This document shows, in pieces, positions 54,256-63,193 of a stretch of 64,000 bases of DNA. The stretch is from Gimesia fumaroli (GTDB lineage: Bacteria; Planctomycetota; Planctomycetia; Planctomycetales; Planctomycetaceae), in assembly GCF_007754425.1 (NCBI RefSeq), contig NZ_CP037452.1, forward strand, positions 7,109,164-7,173,163, written 5' to 3'. The position numbers were made by a program, and so were the translations under genes. Position 1 is the first letter of the stretch, and each line of letters opens with the position of its first letter. The notes under the pieces were generated by a model, which had not been told where the DNA came from, did no database searches, and was given only the letters and a program-made list of their open reading frames with translations.

Positions 54256-54960
54256 CTAAATCTCTTCTCCCGCATGATAATTGTAAAAGAAGCGACCAAT
54301 CTGATCGGCTATGCGATCCAAATATTTTTTTCTGAAGACTTTGGGGGATTCCTGCTCGACGGAAACCGGAAGATGGCTCGGGTACTCTGACGTATATTCA
54401 CTGGAAAAGACTTCCAATGCCCGCTTCATCCCGTCTGCTTCCATAACTTCATAGGCCGAAACATTCCCGAATGCTTTTCCTCGCAGCAGGTTGGGGCTGT
54501 TGGGTTCACGATAATCGAAATCATCGATATCGACGTGAATGATGTAGTCAGTATCAAAATTTTCTGCCAGCTCATCAACGTCGTTCCAGACGCCGCCGTT
54601 GTCATCCAACCAAGTGGCTACTTCTCCGGTGTCCATGACCTCAATATCCTGACGCTTCAAACGATAAGTAATCTGTTCGAGCAAATCATAATTTAACGAG
54701 GGATAATCCGAACGAATTGATTCCGGCGTTGAACAAATCACCAGAACTTTCTTCTTTTCATCCGCCAGGTCAACCTTGGTACGGCTGGTAAATTCGCACG
54801 TGATAAGCGGATCACCAAAAAACATCTTGCCAGCCATGACGTACAACGAGCAGCCACTGGCGCTCAAACAGACCAGCATTAACAACACCACAGCAAAAAA
54901 TTGCTGGTTGAAAAAACGGGCATGATGGATCTGGATCGCATTTCGCATATTGTCTGCCAT
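54256..54960 (-). CDS. Predicted lipoprotein, tandem paralogue 2
   Basis: A 234-residue protein. The lipobox is SASGC after FFAVVLLMLVCLSASGC. Mature segments match its downstream neighbour: KKVLVICSTPESIRSDYPSL, LEQITYRLKRQDIEVMD, FDTDYIIHVDIDDFDY and DQIGRFFYNYHAG. The start is uncertain: 54960, 54969 or 54948 (the last with AAGGA 11 nt upstream); the open frame runs to 55107 but would overlap the DUF2752 gene. It is 63 nt upstream of its paralogue, so the two are likely one transcript from a local duplication. Confidence 0.72.
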   Translation of the reverse strand: MADNMRNAIQIHHARFFNQQFFAVVLLMLVCLSASGCSLYVMAGKMFFGDPLITCEFTSRTKVDLADEKKKVLVICSTPESIRSDYPSLNYDLLEQITYRLKRQDIEVMDTGEVATWLDDNGGVWNDVDELAENFDTDYIIHVDIDDFDYREPNSPNLLRGKAFGNVSAYEVMEADGMKRALEVFSSEYTSEYPSHLPVSVEQESPKVFRKKYLDRIADQIGRFFYNYHAGEEI

Positions 54961-55052
54961 CCTTGGCATGAACCGAAATAATAGATTATGGGAGGAAGTG
55001 ATTTTAAGACGGGACAGGTATTTTTTCCGGATGAACCGGAGTGTCTCTGATT

Positions 55053-55544
55053 TTAAAAGGTCAACCGCAGTGCCCACTCTGTCACCGTGATCAAAACCAG
55101 ACCACACATAAGCCAGAGTAAACAGACTTCAGGATTGGAGACCAGCCAGAGTCGTTTGTGATACACGCTGATCCAGGACCAGGGAATCATCACAAGACAG
55201 ACTATTGCCAAAACCAAACCAGAGGTATTGGCCTGGGCAGACTGACGGATCTGACCTCGAACAAAATGTGAAAAGGAAGTTGTCATTCCACAACTGGGAC
55301 AGGGAATGGATAGTTGATTTCGTATAACGCAGGGTGCAAAACCAAATCGTTGATGGGTACCAAATCCACGTGGATCCGGTTTTGTTTGAATCGCAACACT
55401 AAACCCGGCAATCAGAAACAGACTCCAACCGATTAACAGCAATTGCATTTTCCAGCCAATGGGTTGCCCCGGGCTGGAAGGAAACAGCGCTGAAAACAGG
55501 TTATCGCCTGTTGAATTGGTTGTCGGTTTGGAATTGAAATTCAT
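55053..55544 (-). CDS. DUF2752 membrane protein
   Basis: A 163-residue inner-membrane protein with three hydrophobic segments (about 36-52, 107-125 and 138-156). The DUF2752 signature CPSCGMTTSFSHFVRG is near residues 82-97. The family's function is unknown; the paired cysteines suggest a metal or redox role. It lies 92 nt upstream of the tandem lipoprotein genes on the same strand. Confidence 0.82.
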   Translation of the reverse strand: MNFNSKPTTNSTGDNLFSALFPSSPGQPIGWKMQLLLIGWSLFLIAGFSVAIQTKPDPRGFGTHQRFGFAPCVIRNQLSIPCPSCGMTTSFSHFVRGQIRQSAQANTSGLVLAIVCLVMIPWSWISVYHKRLWLVSNPEVCLLWLMCGLVLITVTEWALRLTF

Positions 55545-55637
55545 TTTGAGAATGAGAGAAGCCGTTGTTTATCAGTTCTATTATTTTACTGCAAGACCAT
55601 TTCAAAAAAATGTCCCGTCAGCTGTGATTCTCCTCGA

Positions 55638-56477
55638 TCAATGCGGTCCCGTCCAGATGCCCTCATATACTTCCACGGCGGGTCCCGTCATAAAAACTTC
55701 ATCCGAGCCAGCCCATTCCAGACGTAAGTCGCCACCTGGCAGGTGGATAAGCACATTTCGTTCAGAACGACCTGTCAACACGCCAGCAACGGCAGAGGCA
55801 CAAGCACCAGTTCCGCAGGCTTGTGTTTCTCCCGAACCCCGCTCCCAGACTCGCATCTTGAGCTCAGCAGGAGAGACGACTTCAATGAATTCGGCGTTCA
55901 CCCGATTTGGAAACACTGAATGCACTTCGACCTGAGGCCCAATCACATGTACCCAATGATCATTGACCTCTTCGACAAACGTGATGCAGTGCGGATTGCC
56001 CATTGAGACGCAGGTGACTTCCAGCTTTTGTTCCCCCAGATTGAGCTCTGCATTCACAGGAGGATTGCCGGGAAGTAAGGTAGGAATCTCTGCGCTGGCT
56101 AAAATCGGTTTTCCCATATTCACACGTACCTGACTGACTTTCTGGCCGGTGAGTTCGAGATCCAGATTCAAAATGCCGGCTCCTGTTTCGATCTTCAGAT
56201 GATCCTGCTGCGCGATCCCGTGGTCGTAAACATATTTGGCCACACAGCGAATTCCATTGCCACACATTTCCGACTCGCTGCCGTCGGCGTTAAACATGCG
56301 CATCTGCGCATCGGCTGTTTCCGATGGGCAAATCAAAATCAGGCCGTCCGAGCCGATGCCTTTATGGCGGTCACTGACCTGAATCGCCAGACTGGCAATA
56401 TCTTGAGGTAGTGTCTCTTGAAAACAGTTGACGTAGACATAATCATTGCCCGCGCCGTGCATCTTGGTAAATTTCAT
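55638..56477 (-). CDS. dapF: Diaminopimelate epimerase
   Basis: A 279-residue enzyme that converts LL- to meso-diaminopimelate for lysine and peptidoglycan. It begins [16 protein letters not shown]. The two catalytic cysteines lie in [18 protein letters not shown] and [14 protein letters not shown]. Length is usual. Its presence agrees with recent evidence that planctomycetes make peptidoglycan. It lies 60 nt downstream of the YhaM-like gene. Confidence 0.96.
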   Translation of the reverse strand: MKFTKMHGAGNDYVYVNCFQETLPQDIASLAIQVSDRHKGIGSDGLILICPSETADAQMRMFNADGSESEMCGNGIRCVAKYVYDHGIAQQDHLKIETGAGILNLDLELTGQKVSQVRVNMGKPILASAEIPTLLPGNPPVNAELNLGEQKLEVTCVSMGNPHCITFVEEVNDHWVHVIGPQVEVHSVFPNRVNAEFIEVVSPAELKMRVWERGSGETQACGTGACASAVAGVLTGRSERNVLIHLPGGDLRLEWAGSDEVFMTGPAVEVYEGIWTGPH

Positions 56478-56537
56478 CGTTGTGTTTCTAGATCGTCAAT
56501 TGATTAATAAGTTGTGATACATGGAACCCGAAATCAT

Positions 56538-57557
56538 TCATTCGGTCGATTTCAATCCCAGAAAGATACTTCTACGCAAAGCATTATCCCGACTGGAAAA
56601 TTCATCTTCGTTACTTGGCAGAATATTTTCCAGTGTTGTCGCCACCATATGAAACTTGGCATCAATATCATCCGCATAATGAACCAGCAATGCTTCCGGC
56701 GTATGTGGCGCAATCGGAGAACCCCACTCTGGTAAATTCTGATGCGAAACGATCATATGTTCCAGCCGCAATAACGTTTCCGGTTCGAGATCATCAAACT
56801 TTCGGGCATGTTCCCGTACCAGGTCTCGTCCCAGCAGAATATGGCCGATTAGTCGACCTGCCGGCGTATAACTGGAAGCATGCGGTTTGTACTCCAACTC
56901 GGTCAGCTTTCCGATGTCATGTAAGATGGCCCCTGCAATCACCAGTGATTTATTCAAAGCAGGTTCCATCTTCTGATAATAGTCCGCATATTTATCTGCC
57001 AGATAACTGGCGGTCCTGGTCACAGACAACACATGCTCCAGAAAACCGCCTGTAAATGCGTGATGATTCTTGCTGGCGGCGGCGATCGTTTTGATCTGAT
57101 CTTTATTTTCTTCCAGAATATCCAGCACCAGATTGCGCAAGGGGACTTCTTCGATTTGTTCTCCGGCAATTTCAGTCAGTTCCTGAAACATCTCCTCGCT
57201 CGAAAAGCGAGAGCGTTTAAAATACAGACCAGGGTCAAAACCATCGGCGACATCATCGTCGACGACTGCACGAATGCGATCAATGTCCAGCTGAGGCCCA
57301 TATTTATTTTCATCGTATCGCGCCCGGACTTTATAGAACTCTCCTTCAACCCAGTTAGACTCACAATCTTCAAACCAGGGAGTATCACTCCAGATCATGG
57401 CGGCTGCAGTCACGCTATGGTCGCGGAACTGAACACGATAATACGGTTTGCCATCTCGAGTGGTGGATTTCTCTTTGGAAATCAGCAGCACAAAACTGTC
57501 TGCAAACTGCCCTGGTTCCATTTCGCTTAATAACAGCAATTGTTGAGATAAATTCAT
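56538..57557 (-). CDS. YhaM-like 3'-5' exoribonuclease (OB-fold plus HD domain)
   Basis: A 339-residue protein. The N-terminal ~110 residues look like an OB-fold nucleic-acid-binding domain (YYRVQFRDHSVTAAAMIW). The HD domain follows with HAFTGGFLEHVLSV, ILHDIGKLTEL, LEHMIVSHQNLPEWGSP and LVHYADDIDAK, which supply the metal ligands. This layout is that of Bacillus YhaM, a Mn2+-dependent exonuclease of RNA or DNA. Length is slightly above B. subtilis YhaM (314). Confidence 0.9.
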   Translation of the reverse strand: MNLSQQLLLLSEMEPGQFADSFVLLISKEKSTTRDGKPYYRVQFRDHSVTAAAMIWSDTPWFEDCESNWVEGEFYKVRARYDENKYGPQLDIDRIRAVVDDDVADGFDPGLYFKRSRFSSEEMFQELTEIAGEQIEEVPLRNLVLDILEENKDQIKTIAAASKNHHAFTGGFLEHVLSVTRTASYLADKYADYYQKMEPALNKSLVIAGAILHDIGKLTELEYKPHASSYTPAGRLIGHILLGRDLVREHARKFDDLEPETLLRLEHMIVSHQNLPEWGSPIAPHTPEALLVHYADDIDAKFHMVATTLENILPSNEDEFSSRDNALRRSIFLGLKSTE

Positions 57558-57930
57558 CGGCCCCGCCTCGGTAGTTCAAAACAGAAAACGAAAACGCCAT
57601 CTCATTCTAACCTTTATCCAGGTTTATTGTAGGGTCTTCAGAATCATTCGAATTGAACCTGCCATGGCAGACCACAAACCATCCTGCCATCCTTCCGATC
57701 CGAGCAGTACTATAGACGGTCTTAATTCAAGACAATTGAATCCATTTTAGGCTCGTTTTTTTAATACTGTCAGTTTGAAAAGAAAATTTTGATTCCCAGA
57801 CTGAATTCCAACCTGATTTTGTCGTTCTAAAACCTGAATCATCTCCATAAGAGACTATATTTAAACAACTTATAAAAAACAGTCAGATTAGAGAGAACTC
57901 GGTAAAAACCATCTCGGAAAAAACAAAGCT
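57558..57930. other. Upstream region between yhaM-like gene and Fe-S carrier gene
   Basis: About 370 nt of AT-rich sequence between two divergent genes. No coding frame with support. A promoter for the Fe-S carrier is placed at its right end; a promoter for the yhaM-dapF transcript is expected near the left end but was not identified. Confidence 0.4.
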
Positions 57931-57932
57931 CC

Positions 57933-57941
57933 TGCTATAAT
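57933..57941 (+). promoter_or_regulatory. Extended -10 promoter of the Fe-S carrier gene
   Basis: TGCTATAAT matches the extended -10 consensus (TGn plus a perfect TATAAT). No good -35 box is seen 17 nt upstream, as is common for extended -10 promoters. Transcription would start near 57948, leaving a leader of about 130 nt that includes the hairpin at 57978-58003. Confidence 0.6.
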
Positions 57942-57977
57942 ACTAGAAGCGAGCAAGCAATAAAGAAGCTCGTGGTT

Positions 57978-58003
57978 CCCCAAAATCACCCTTTGATTTG
58001 GGG
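57978..58003 (+). promoter_or_regulatory. Leader hairpin upstream of the Fe-S carrier gene
   Basis: CCCCAAAATCA pairs with TGATTTGGGG, ten pairs with one bulged A, around a CCCTT loop. It sits in the predicted 5' leader, 73 nt before the start codon. The following CTCATTTTCG is only weakly T-rich, so premature termination is possible but not certain. Confidence 0.45.
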
Positions 58004-58076
58004 CTCATTTTCGCCAATATCAACCTGACTCAGGTTAAGACACTTAATTACAATTTTAAAGCGGAGATTTTTTTCC

Positions 58077-58409
58077 ATGGCTGTCACAATTACTGAAAAT
58101 GCTTCCAAAGAGCTCAAACGATTCATGGAGGACCAGAATATGGGTGAGGGTTCTCTGTTAAGAATCGGAATCGTTTCTGGTGGTTGTAGTGGATTCCAGT
58201 ACGATTTCAAATTCGTCGATGAATACGATGAAGAAAATGATACGATCTCTGAGCAACATGGTGTCAAAGTCGTCGTCGATAAAAAAAGCGGTCTCTACCT
58301 CGATGGGACGACTGTCGATTTCTACGAAAGCCTTGAAAAACGCGGGTTTACGTTTGAGAACCCCAATGCAGTCAAGTCCTGCGGATGCGGTAGCAGTTTC
58401 TCTGCCTGA
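58077..58409 (+). CDS. A-type iron-sulfur carrier (IscA/ErpA family)
   Basis: A 110-residue protein, usual length for the family. The three cluster-binding cysteines are in SGGCSGFQY and the C-terminal CGCGSSF. It carries nascent [2Fe-2S] or [4Fe-4S] clusters to target enzymes. It stands alone, with its own extended -10 promoter, leader hairpin and terminator. Which of IscA, SufA, ErpA or HesB it corresponds to cannot be told from sequence alone. Confidence 0.93.
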   Translation: MAVTITENASKELKRFMEDQNMGEGSLLRIGIVSGGCSGFQYDFKFVDEYDEENDTISEQHGVKVVVDKKSGLYLDGTTVDFYESLEKRGFTFENPNAVKSCGCGSSFSA

Positions 58410-58804
58410 TTCGGTAATGATCGTCTGAATCAGATCGATCCGGAAACAATCGAAACTTTGAAAGATTTTGCCGAGGAGCTGAGAATGCTCCTCGGTTTTC
58501 TTTGTTTTCGGACGGCAGTTGTTTACAGTTTACCCCTGTTTCAACCAGTTTCCGAAGTCCGGGTTCTGGATTAATACCGAACCACTGATCAAAGTGCCAC
58601 AACTGCAATCAGCACTGGAGACGCCCATAATTAGCCAGCGCCAGGAAAAGCGTTTCTCGCAGACACCTCTGACGTCTCCCATCAGCTCTGCGACTATCAC
58701 AACGAGAACCAGATCGCTATAACCGACACAAAGCCTGCAGTGGTTCAGAATCAATACAGATCGCATAGTACACTATTAACGATACAATTTAAGGAACAAA
58801 GACA
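58410..58804. other. Intergenic region after the Fe-S carrier gene
   Basis: 395 nt containing the terminator at 58471-58510. A 67-codon plus-strand frame at 58519-58722 has no domain, lacks a ribosome site and is probably chance. Confidence 0.45.
58471..58510 (+). terminator. Rho-independent terminator of the Fe-S carrier gene
   Basis: CCGAGGAGC pairs perfectly with GCTCCTCGG (9 bp) over TGAGAAT and is followed by TTTTCTTTGTTTTC. It lies 61 nt after the stop codon. Confidence 0.88.
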
Positions 58805-59587
58805 ATGAAGCTGGAAGGGCGAAATGCGCTCGTAACAGGTGCCTCCCGGGGAATTGGTCGGGGATGTGCAATCGAAATGGCGAGAGCAGGGGCAAACGTT
58901 GCCATTAACTATCGATCTCATCCCGAAGAAGCCGAAGCCGCAGCAGAAGAAGCACGCTCCTTTGGCGTGAAAGCAATCACAATTCAGGCCGATGTTTCCG
59001 ACCAGGAATCTGTCGAAGCTGCTGTCGCGAAAGTGGCAGAAGAATTCGGAAGCCTTGATCTATTTGTTTCCAATTCTGCCTATAGCGACCGTGAACTGAT
59101 TCTGGAAGCCGACATGGAAGGCTTCAAACGAACCATTGATGTTACCATGTGGGGTGCTTTTTTTGGTGTGCGTGCAGCGGCCAGTCAAATGACCAAACAG
59201 GGTAAGGGTGGCTCGATCGTTATCATCAGTTCTCCACACGCTGTCATTGCGATTCCTACCTCTGCAGCCTACAACATGGCGAAAGCAGCCATCGACCACA
59301 TGGCGCGAACGGCGGCCATCGAATTTGCGCAACATAAGATTCGTGTCAACACAGTTCACCCCGGCTGGATTGATACTCCGGGAGAACGCAAATTCTTTAC
59401 AGACGAACAACTTCAGGCCGGAGCGGAAAATATTCCCTGGAAACGACTGGGAACTCCCAATGAAGTCGGCAAGCTTGTCACATTTCTCTCCAGCTCCGAT
59501 GCGGACTACATGACCGGTGGTACCACAACGATTGATGGAGGGATCGGACTTCCCTGGTGGTCGAATCGAGCAGAAGGCGCACAATAA
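58805..59587 (+). CDS. Short-chain dehydrogenase/reductase
   Basis: A 260-residue classical SDR. The cofactor motif TGASRGIGRG is at residues ~11-20, IIISSPHA supplies the catalytic Ser region, and YNMAK is the Tyr-x-x-x-Lys pair; the C terminus has GGTTTIDGGIGLP. It resembles glucose-1-dehydrogenase or 3-ketoacyl-ACP reductase-type members, but the substrate cannot be assigned. AAGGAA precedes the ATG. Neighbours on the same strand are membrane proteins separated by more than 250 nt, so it may be its own unit. Confidence 0.92.
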   Translation: MKLEGRNALVTGASRGIGRGCAIEMARAGANVAINYRSHPEEAEAAAEEARSFGVKAITIQADVSDQESVEAAVAKVAEEFGSLDLFVSNSAYSDRELILEADMEGFKRTIDVTMWGAFFGVRAAASQMTKQGKGGSIVIISSPHAVIAIPTSAAYNMAKAAIDHMARTAAIEFAQHKIRVNTVHPGWIDTPGERKFFTDEQLQAGAENIPWKRLGTPNEVGKLVTFLSSSDADYMTGGTTTIDGGIGLPWWSNRAEGAQ

Positions 59588-59849
59588 TTCTGGAAGAACG
59601 CGGGGCGAACATCCAACCTGATCCTGAGCTAGCTCAAACAACTCAACTCTTTATATAGTAAAGACTTCAGGTTGATCTATCCCTTATGTCCTCCATCAGA
59701 TACACTATTGTCCCCTGTAAAACTGGGTGCCAGTAATGTGTTAAAAGAGAGTGCTCTTCTGATCTGGTAACTTTCCGACTAAGATTTATCACTGAGAATC
59801 GAAATACATTGACTCATTCTTTACAGAGGAAGCCCCTGAGGATCCTGAA

Positions 59850-60737
59850 ATGACTGACAGTCAGAATAAAATTGAGTTGAAAAATCCGGTAATCGCCGCG
59901 ATTTTAGCGTTTCTGATTCCTGGTGCCGGTCACTTCTATCAGGGACGAAACTTTAAAGCCACGATTTACTGCTTCTGCATTCTGAGCACGTTTTTTTGTG
60001 GCATGGCACTCGGTGACTGGAAAACCGTGTATTACCAGTCACAACCAGGAAAACGTACCCTGGGTTATTTTGCACAAGTCGGTGTAGGCTTACCGGCGCT
60101 TCCAGCACTGGTTCAGACATCACGCTACAACAAGCTGGTCTCCCCTTCGAACCAGAATCGAAATGACGTTGATTCCAACTACTTTGAATCGCATCCTTAT
60201 CGCACGGAAATGCCTTTGGAAGCCCCCTTCAAAGGAACTCTTCTGGATCGAGGCGAGGATGGCAAAAATATCAGCGGCAAGTTGGAAGGATATATCAAAT
60301 TAAAAACAGTTCCCAGTGATTTTGGAACCGCTATCAGCGGGACGTTTGAGGGAACTCTGGACAACAAACCCATTTCCGCTCTGAATCTCTCTGACCCCGT
60401 CGGCATCGGCTTACCACTGGGCGGAGACAAAGAGCGGGTTCTGGAATGTGCTGTCGTGCGAGAAGTGAATGGACGGCAAACAGACACCGGCCATATTGAA
60501 GGTTCCATTCCCAGGCCCTTTCTTAACTGGTTTGAAATGCCTTTAAGCAATCGAGAGCTTGATGATATCAATAAAAAACTTGGAAAACGGTATGAGTTCG
60601 CCGTTGTTTTCACCTGGATCGCGGGACTGTTAAACCTGCTCGTGATCTGGGATGCATTCGAAGGTCCCGCTTATGGAAAAGGGGATGAAGAAGAAGCTGC
60701 CCCTCAGAAAAAACCGGTGGCAGACCCTAAAACTTAA
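59850..60737 (+). CDS. Membrane protein of planctomycete-type family (DUF6677-like)
   Basis: A 295-residue protein without assigned function. The N terminus has two hydrophobic segments around IAAILAFLIPGAGHFYQGRN, which resembles the TM2-like turn motif (PGxGxxYxG). The middle ~150 residues are soluble and beta-rich (KGTLLDRGEDGKNISGKLEG), and a last membrane segment (FTWIAGLLNLLVIWDAF) precedes an acidic/Lys-rich tail. I believe similar planctomycete proteins are catalogued as DUF6677, but could not check. A small membrane protein follows 67 nt later. Confidence 0.72.
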   Translation: MTDSQNKIELKNPVIAAILAFLIPGAGHFYQGRNFKATIYCFCILSTFFCGMALGDWKTVYYQSQPGKRTLGYFAQVGVGLPALPALVQTSRYNKLVSPSNQNRNDVDSNYFESHPYRTEMPLEAPFKGTLLDRGEDGKNISGKLEGYIKLKTVPSDFGTAISGTFEGTLDNKPISALNLSDPVGIGLPLGGDKERVLECAVVREVNGRQTDTGHIEGSIPRPFLNWFEMPLSNRELDDINKKLGKRYEFAVVFTWIAGLLNLLVIWDAFEGPAYGKGDEEEAAPQKKPVADPKT

Positions 60738-60804
60738 GTGAACCGAAACCCTTTGAAGCACACAATCTCCGTCTCCCCCTTTGATCAATTGAAGGCCTTT
60801 AATC

Positions 60805-61011
60805 ATGTCGATTCCACTTCTATTAGCGAACCAGGTGAATGCGGTCGTTTACCTGATTCCGCTCTTGGCGGTGATCAGTCTGGTTTATAACGCCACGCGC
60901 TATGAAATCCCACAGGTGATTATACAGCGTTCAATCCGTTTTTTCTTCACGGCGATCATTATCATGGGCGGGCTCATGACCTTGCTGGCGATACTCTCCT
61001 GGAACCTGTGA
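60805..61011 (+). CDS. Small two-segment membrane protein
   Basis: A 68-residue protein with hydrophobic segments at ~10-25 (VVYLIPLLAVISLVYNATRY) and ~46-65 (FFTAIIIMGGLMTLLAILSW). No recognised domain. The polar link between them (YEIPQVIIQRSIR) is positively charged, placing it in the cytoplasm by the positive-inside rule. It lies 67 nt after the DUF6677-like gene on the same strand and may be co-expressed with it. Confidence 0.6.
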   Translation: MSIPLLLANQVNAVVYLIPLLAVISLVYNATRYEIPQVIIQRSIRFFFTAIIIMGGLMTLLAILSWNL

Positions 61012-61200
61012 ACAGTTTAACACATCACAAGGCGGCCATTGATTTGAGAAACTATCTGACTGTGCCGCTTTTATTTGACTTACTAAAATTTTATTTTCAT
61101 TTATTTCTATTCAATTGCACTTTAGGTAAATGTTGCACATACTCAGACGATTGCGGGGTTATGGATTCCCTTTCTGCAATAGTTAGGTTGGGATTAATTT

Positions 61201-62304
61201 ATGCAGAATAATGGATTTGCACTGACGGAATTAGTTGATCTGGCGGATCATACTGACCTGTTTGAGCTATTGGACAATGAAAGCGTTTATGCACTTTCTC
61301 ACCAGGGCTTCACTGCGGGCTTTTCGAGCGTCAAAGCGATCAGCCGTTCAACGGGGATCGAGACACGTCGACTGCTACAGATGGATCTCTCACCAATTGA
61401 TATCGCGACTGCCATTGCTGAGAAGCTGCAGTTGACGGTAGGCTTTGACTGGGCAGAATGCCCGGCAATTCTTCTCTGTCATTCTCATACAAATAATCAG
61501 TCGGCCCGCCAGTTGTGTGACCAGCTCGCAGAGAAGCTCGAGATCCCACCGGAAAAATTCATCGCCTTAAACTATGGTTGCGTCGGCTTTGTGGAACTAC
61601 TGAGCCGCGCCACACAACTCCTGGAAGATCAACCAGAGGGCGTACACATCCCCTTGCTCACTGTAGAAACCCCCGAGCACTGGCATGACTCTTCCGACAA
61701 GGCTTTCTGTGGAATTGTCTCAGCTGGTGCCACCGGGACTACGCTCTGGCGTGGACCAGGACATTCCCTGCTGCATGTGGAAACAGCAACCGAATATATC
61801 CCTGCAGAACGGCGTAAGGAAGATCTACCGCTATTCTGGACCGAACAGGGAGATATGTTTGACTTTCGTGGTCAGCCCGAGCATAAACTGGTCATGCACA
61901 TGGATGGCGAGTCCGTTTTCCTGAATGGCGTGGACCTGATGCTTGAAGCGTGTCTCGAATCATATCAGGAAGTTGCCGAAACCGCAGACCGAATCCTGAT
62001 TGCCCCGCATCAGCCAAGCGGAAAATTATTAAAAGCCATGATTGCTGCAGCACGGCAAATTCCGATTCAGGCTGACTTCCTCAATAATCTACCCAATTAC
62101 GGTAACTCCATTTCGTCAACGATTCCTACAATTCTGGCGCGGCTGGAAGAAGTCGTTGAAGAAAACGGTTATGCTCCCGTGGAAGAAGGTGCCCTGATTC
62201 TCCTGCCGGCCGCTGGTATCTGTATGGATCGCCTGACCGATTCCATGTGTATCGGAAGAGCAGCCCTCAAGTGGCAGCCTGGACGCTATCGCGAGGAATC
62301 CTAA
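61201..62304 (+). CDS. 3-oxoacyl-ACP synthase III-like enzyme (thiolase fold)
   Basis: A 367-residue protein with the KAS III / thiolase-fold pattern. It has STGIETRRLL near the N terminus and a plausible triad: Cys127 in NYGCVGFVELL, His270 in PHQPSGK and Asn302 in YGNSISSTIP. Conservation is lower than for housekeeping FabH (which has AACSG, HQAN and GNTSAAS-like motifs). It may act in secondary or specialised lipid synthesis rather than the main pathway; no other fab genes are nearby. Its stop codon overlaps that of the convergent lptB gene by 2 nt. Confidence 0.8.
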   Translation: MQNNGFALTELVDLADHTDLFELLDNESVYALSHQGFTAGFSSVKAISRSTGIETRRLLQMDLSPIDIATAIAEKLQLTVGFDWAECPAILLCHSHTNNQSARQLCDQLAEKLEIPPEKFIALNYGCVGFVELLSRATQLLEDQPEGVHIPLLTVETPEHWHDSSDKAFCGIVSAGATGTTLWRGPGHSLLHVETATEYIPAERRKEDLPLFWTEQGDMFDFRGQPEHKLVMHMDGESVFLNGVDLMLEACLESYQEVAETADRILIAPHQPSGKLLKAMIAAARQIPIQADFLNNLPNYGNSISSTIPTILARLEEVVEENGYAPVEEGALILLPAAGICMDRLTDSMCIGRAALKWQPGRYREES

Positions 62305-63083
62305 GCAGCATCCCGATCAAAAGCACGCGTCCCAAAGGCTTCGCGTCCTTCGATAATCGAACCTTTGTCAAACCGCTTACCAAAGTATAATGCCTGAGCA
62401 GATTCATCACTGAGTACCGTCTCTGCATCCCCGCTGACGAGCACTTGACCGGCACTGATGATATAACTGCGATCCGTAATCGTTAATGTCTCACGTTCAC
62501 GGTGGTCTGTTAACAGGATGGAAATCCCACTGTCACGCAAGTCGGCAATGATATCCTGAATATCATGAATCGTAACCGGGTCAATTCCAGTAAATGGTTC
62601 ATCCAGCAGGATTAATTCGGGAGAACTGGCCAGACAACGGGCAATCTCCAATCGCCGGCGTTCTCCCCCTGAAAGCGTTGAAGCAATTTGTTTCCGCTTC
62701 GATGTTAAACCGAATTGATCAAGCAGATGGTCAACCGTCTCATGCCTCTGCTTGCGAGTCAGGTCAAGAAATTCGAGGATGGCGTAGATGTTCTGCTCGA
62801 TAGAAAGTTTGACAAACACGCTTTCATCCTGGGGCAGATAACCCATACCCTGCCGCGCCCGTTTATACATCGGCCAACTGGTAACATCGGTCCCTTCAAG
62901 GTAGACACGCCCTTTCGTCGGGGCAACCATGCCGCAAGCCATCCGGAAAGTGGTCGTTTTACCGGCACCATTTGGCCCTAATAAGCCAACGATTTCGCCG
63001 CGCTCCACAAAGAAATCGACGCCATCCACGGCGCGTTTTCCGGGATAATCTTTAACCAGCCCCACACATTCCAACAATGCCAT
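62301..63083 (-). CDS. lptB: Lipopolysaccharide export ATPase LptB
   Basis: A 260-residue ABC ATPase. Walker A GPNGAGKTTTF, signature LSGGERRRLEIARCL and Walker B LILLDEPFTGIDPVTI are present, with MGYLPQDESVFVKLSIEQN, characteristic of LptB. It would power LPS transport with LptFG. AAGGAGG precedes the ATG. Planctomycetes do have LPS-like outer membranes, in line with this. The C-terminal ~20 residues extend beyond E. coli LptB (241). Confidence 0.9.
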   Translation of the reverse strand: MALLECVGLVKDYPGKRAVDGVDFFVERGEIVGLLGPNGAGKTTTFRMACGMVAPTKGRVYLEGTDVTSWPMYKRARQGMGYLPQDESVFVKLSIEQNIYAILEFLDLTRKQRHETVDHLLDQFGLTSKRKQIASTLSGGERRRLEIARCLASSPELILLDEPFTGIDPVTIHDIQDIIADLRDSGISILLTDHRERETLTITDRSYIISAGQVLVSGDAETVLSDESAQALYFGKRFDKGSIIEGREAFGTRAFDRDAA

Positions 63084-63193
63084 CGTATACGTCCTCCTTG
63101 ACGAATCCGTAATCTTTAAGACTCATTGACGCATTCTAACAAAAACAATGAATCTGCTTAAGATCGATTTATGCGCCCCTCTGCTGTAAACCA

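Noticed and set aside
58519-58722. 67-codon frame after the Fe-S carrier terminator
   Set aside because: Low-information sequence without start-site support; the opposite-strand frame in the same place is equally open.
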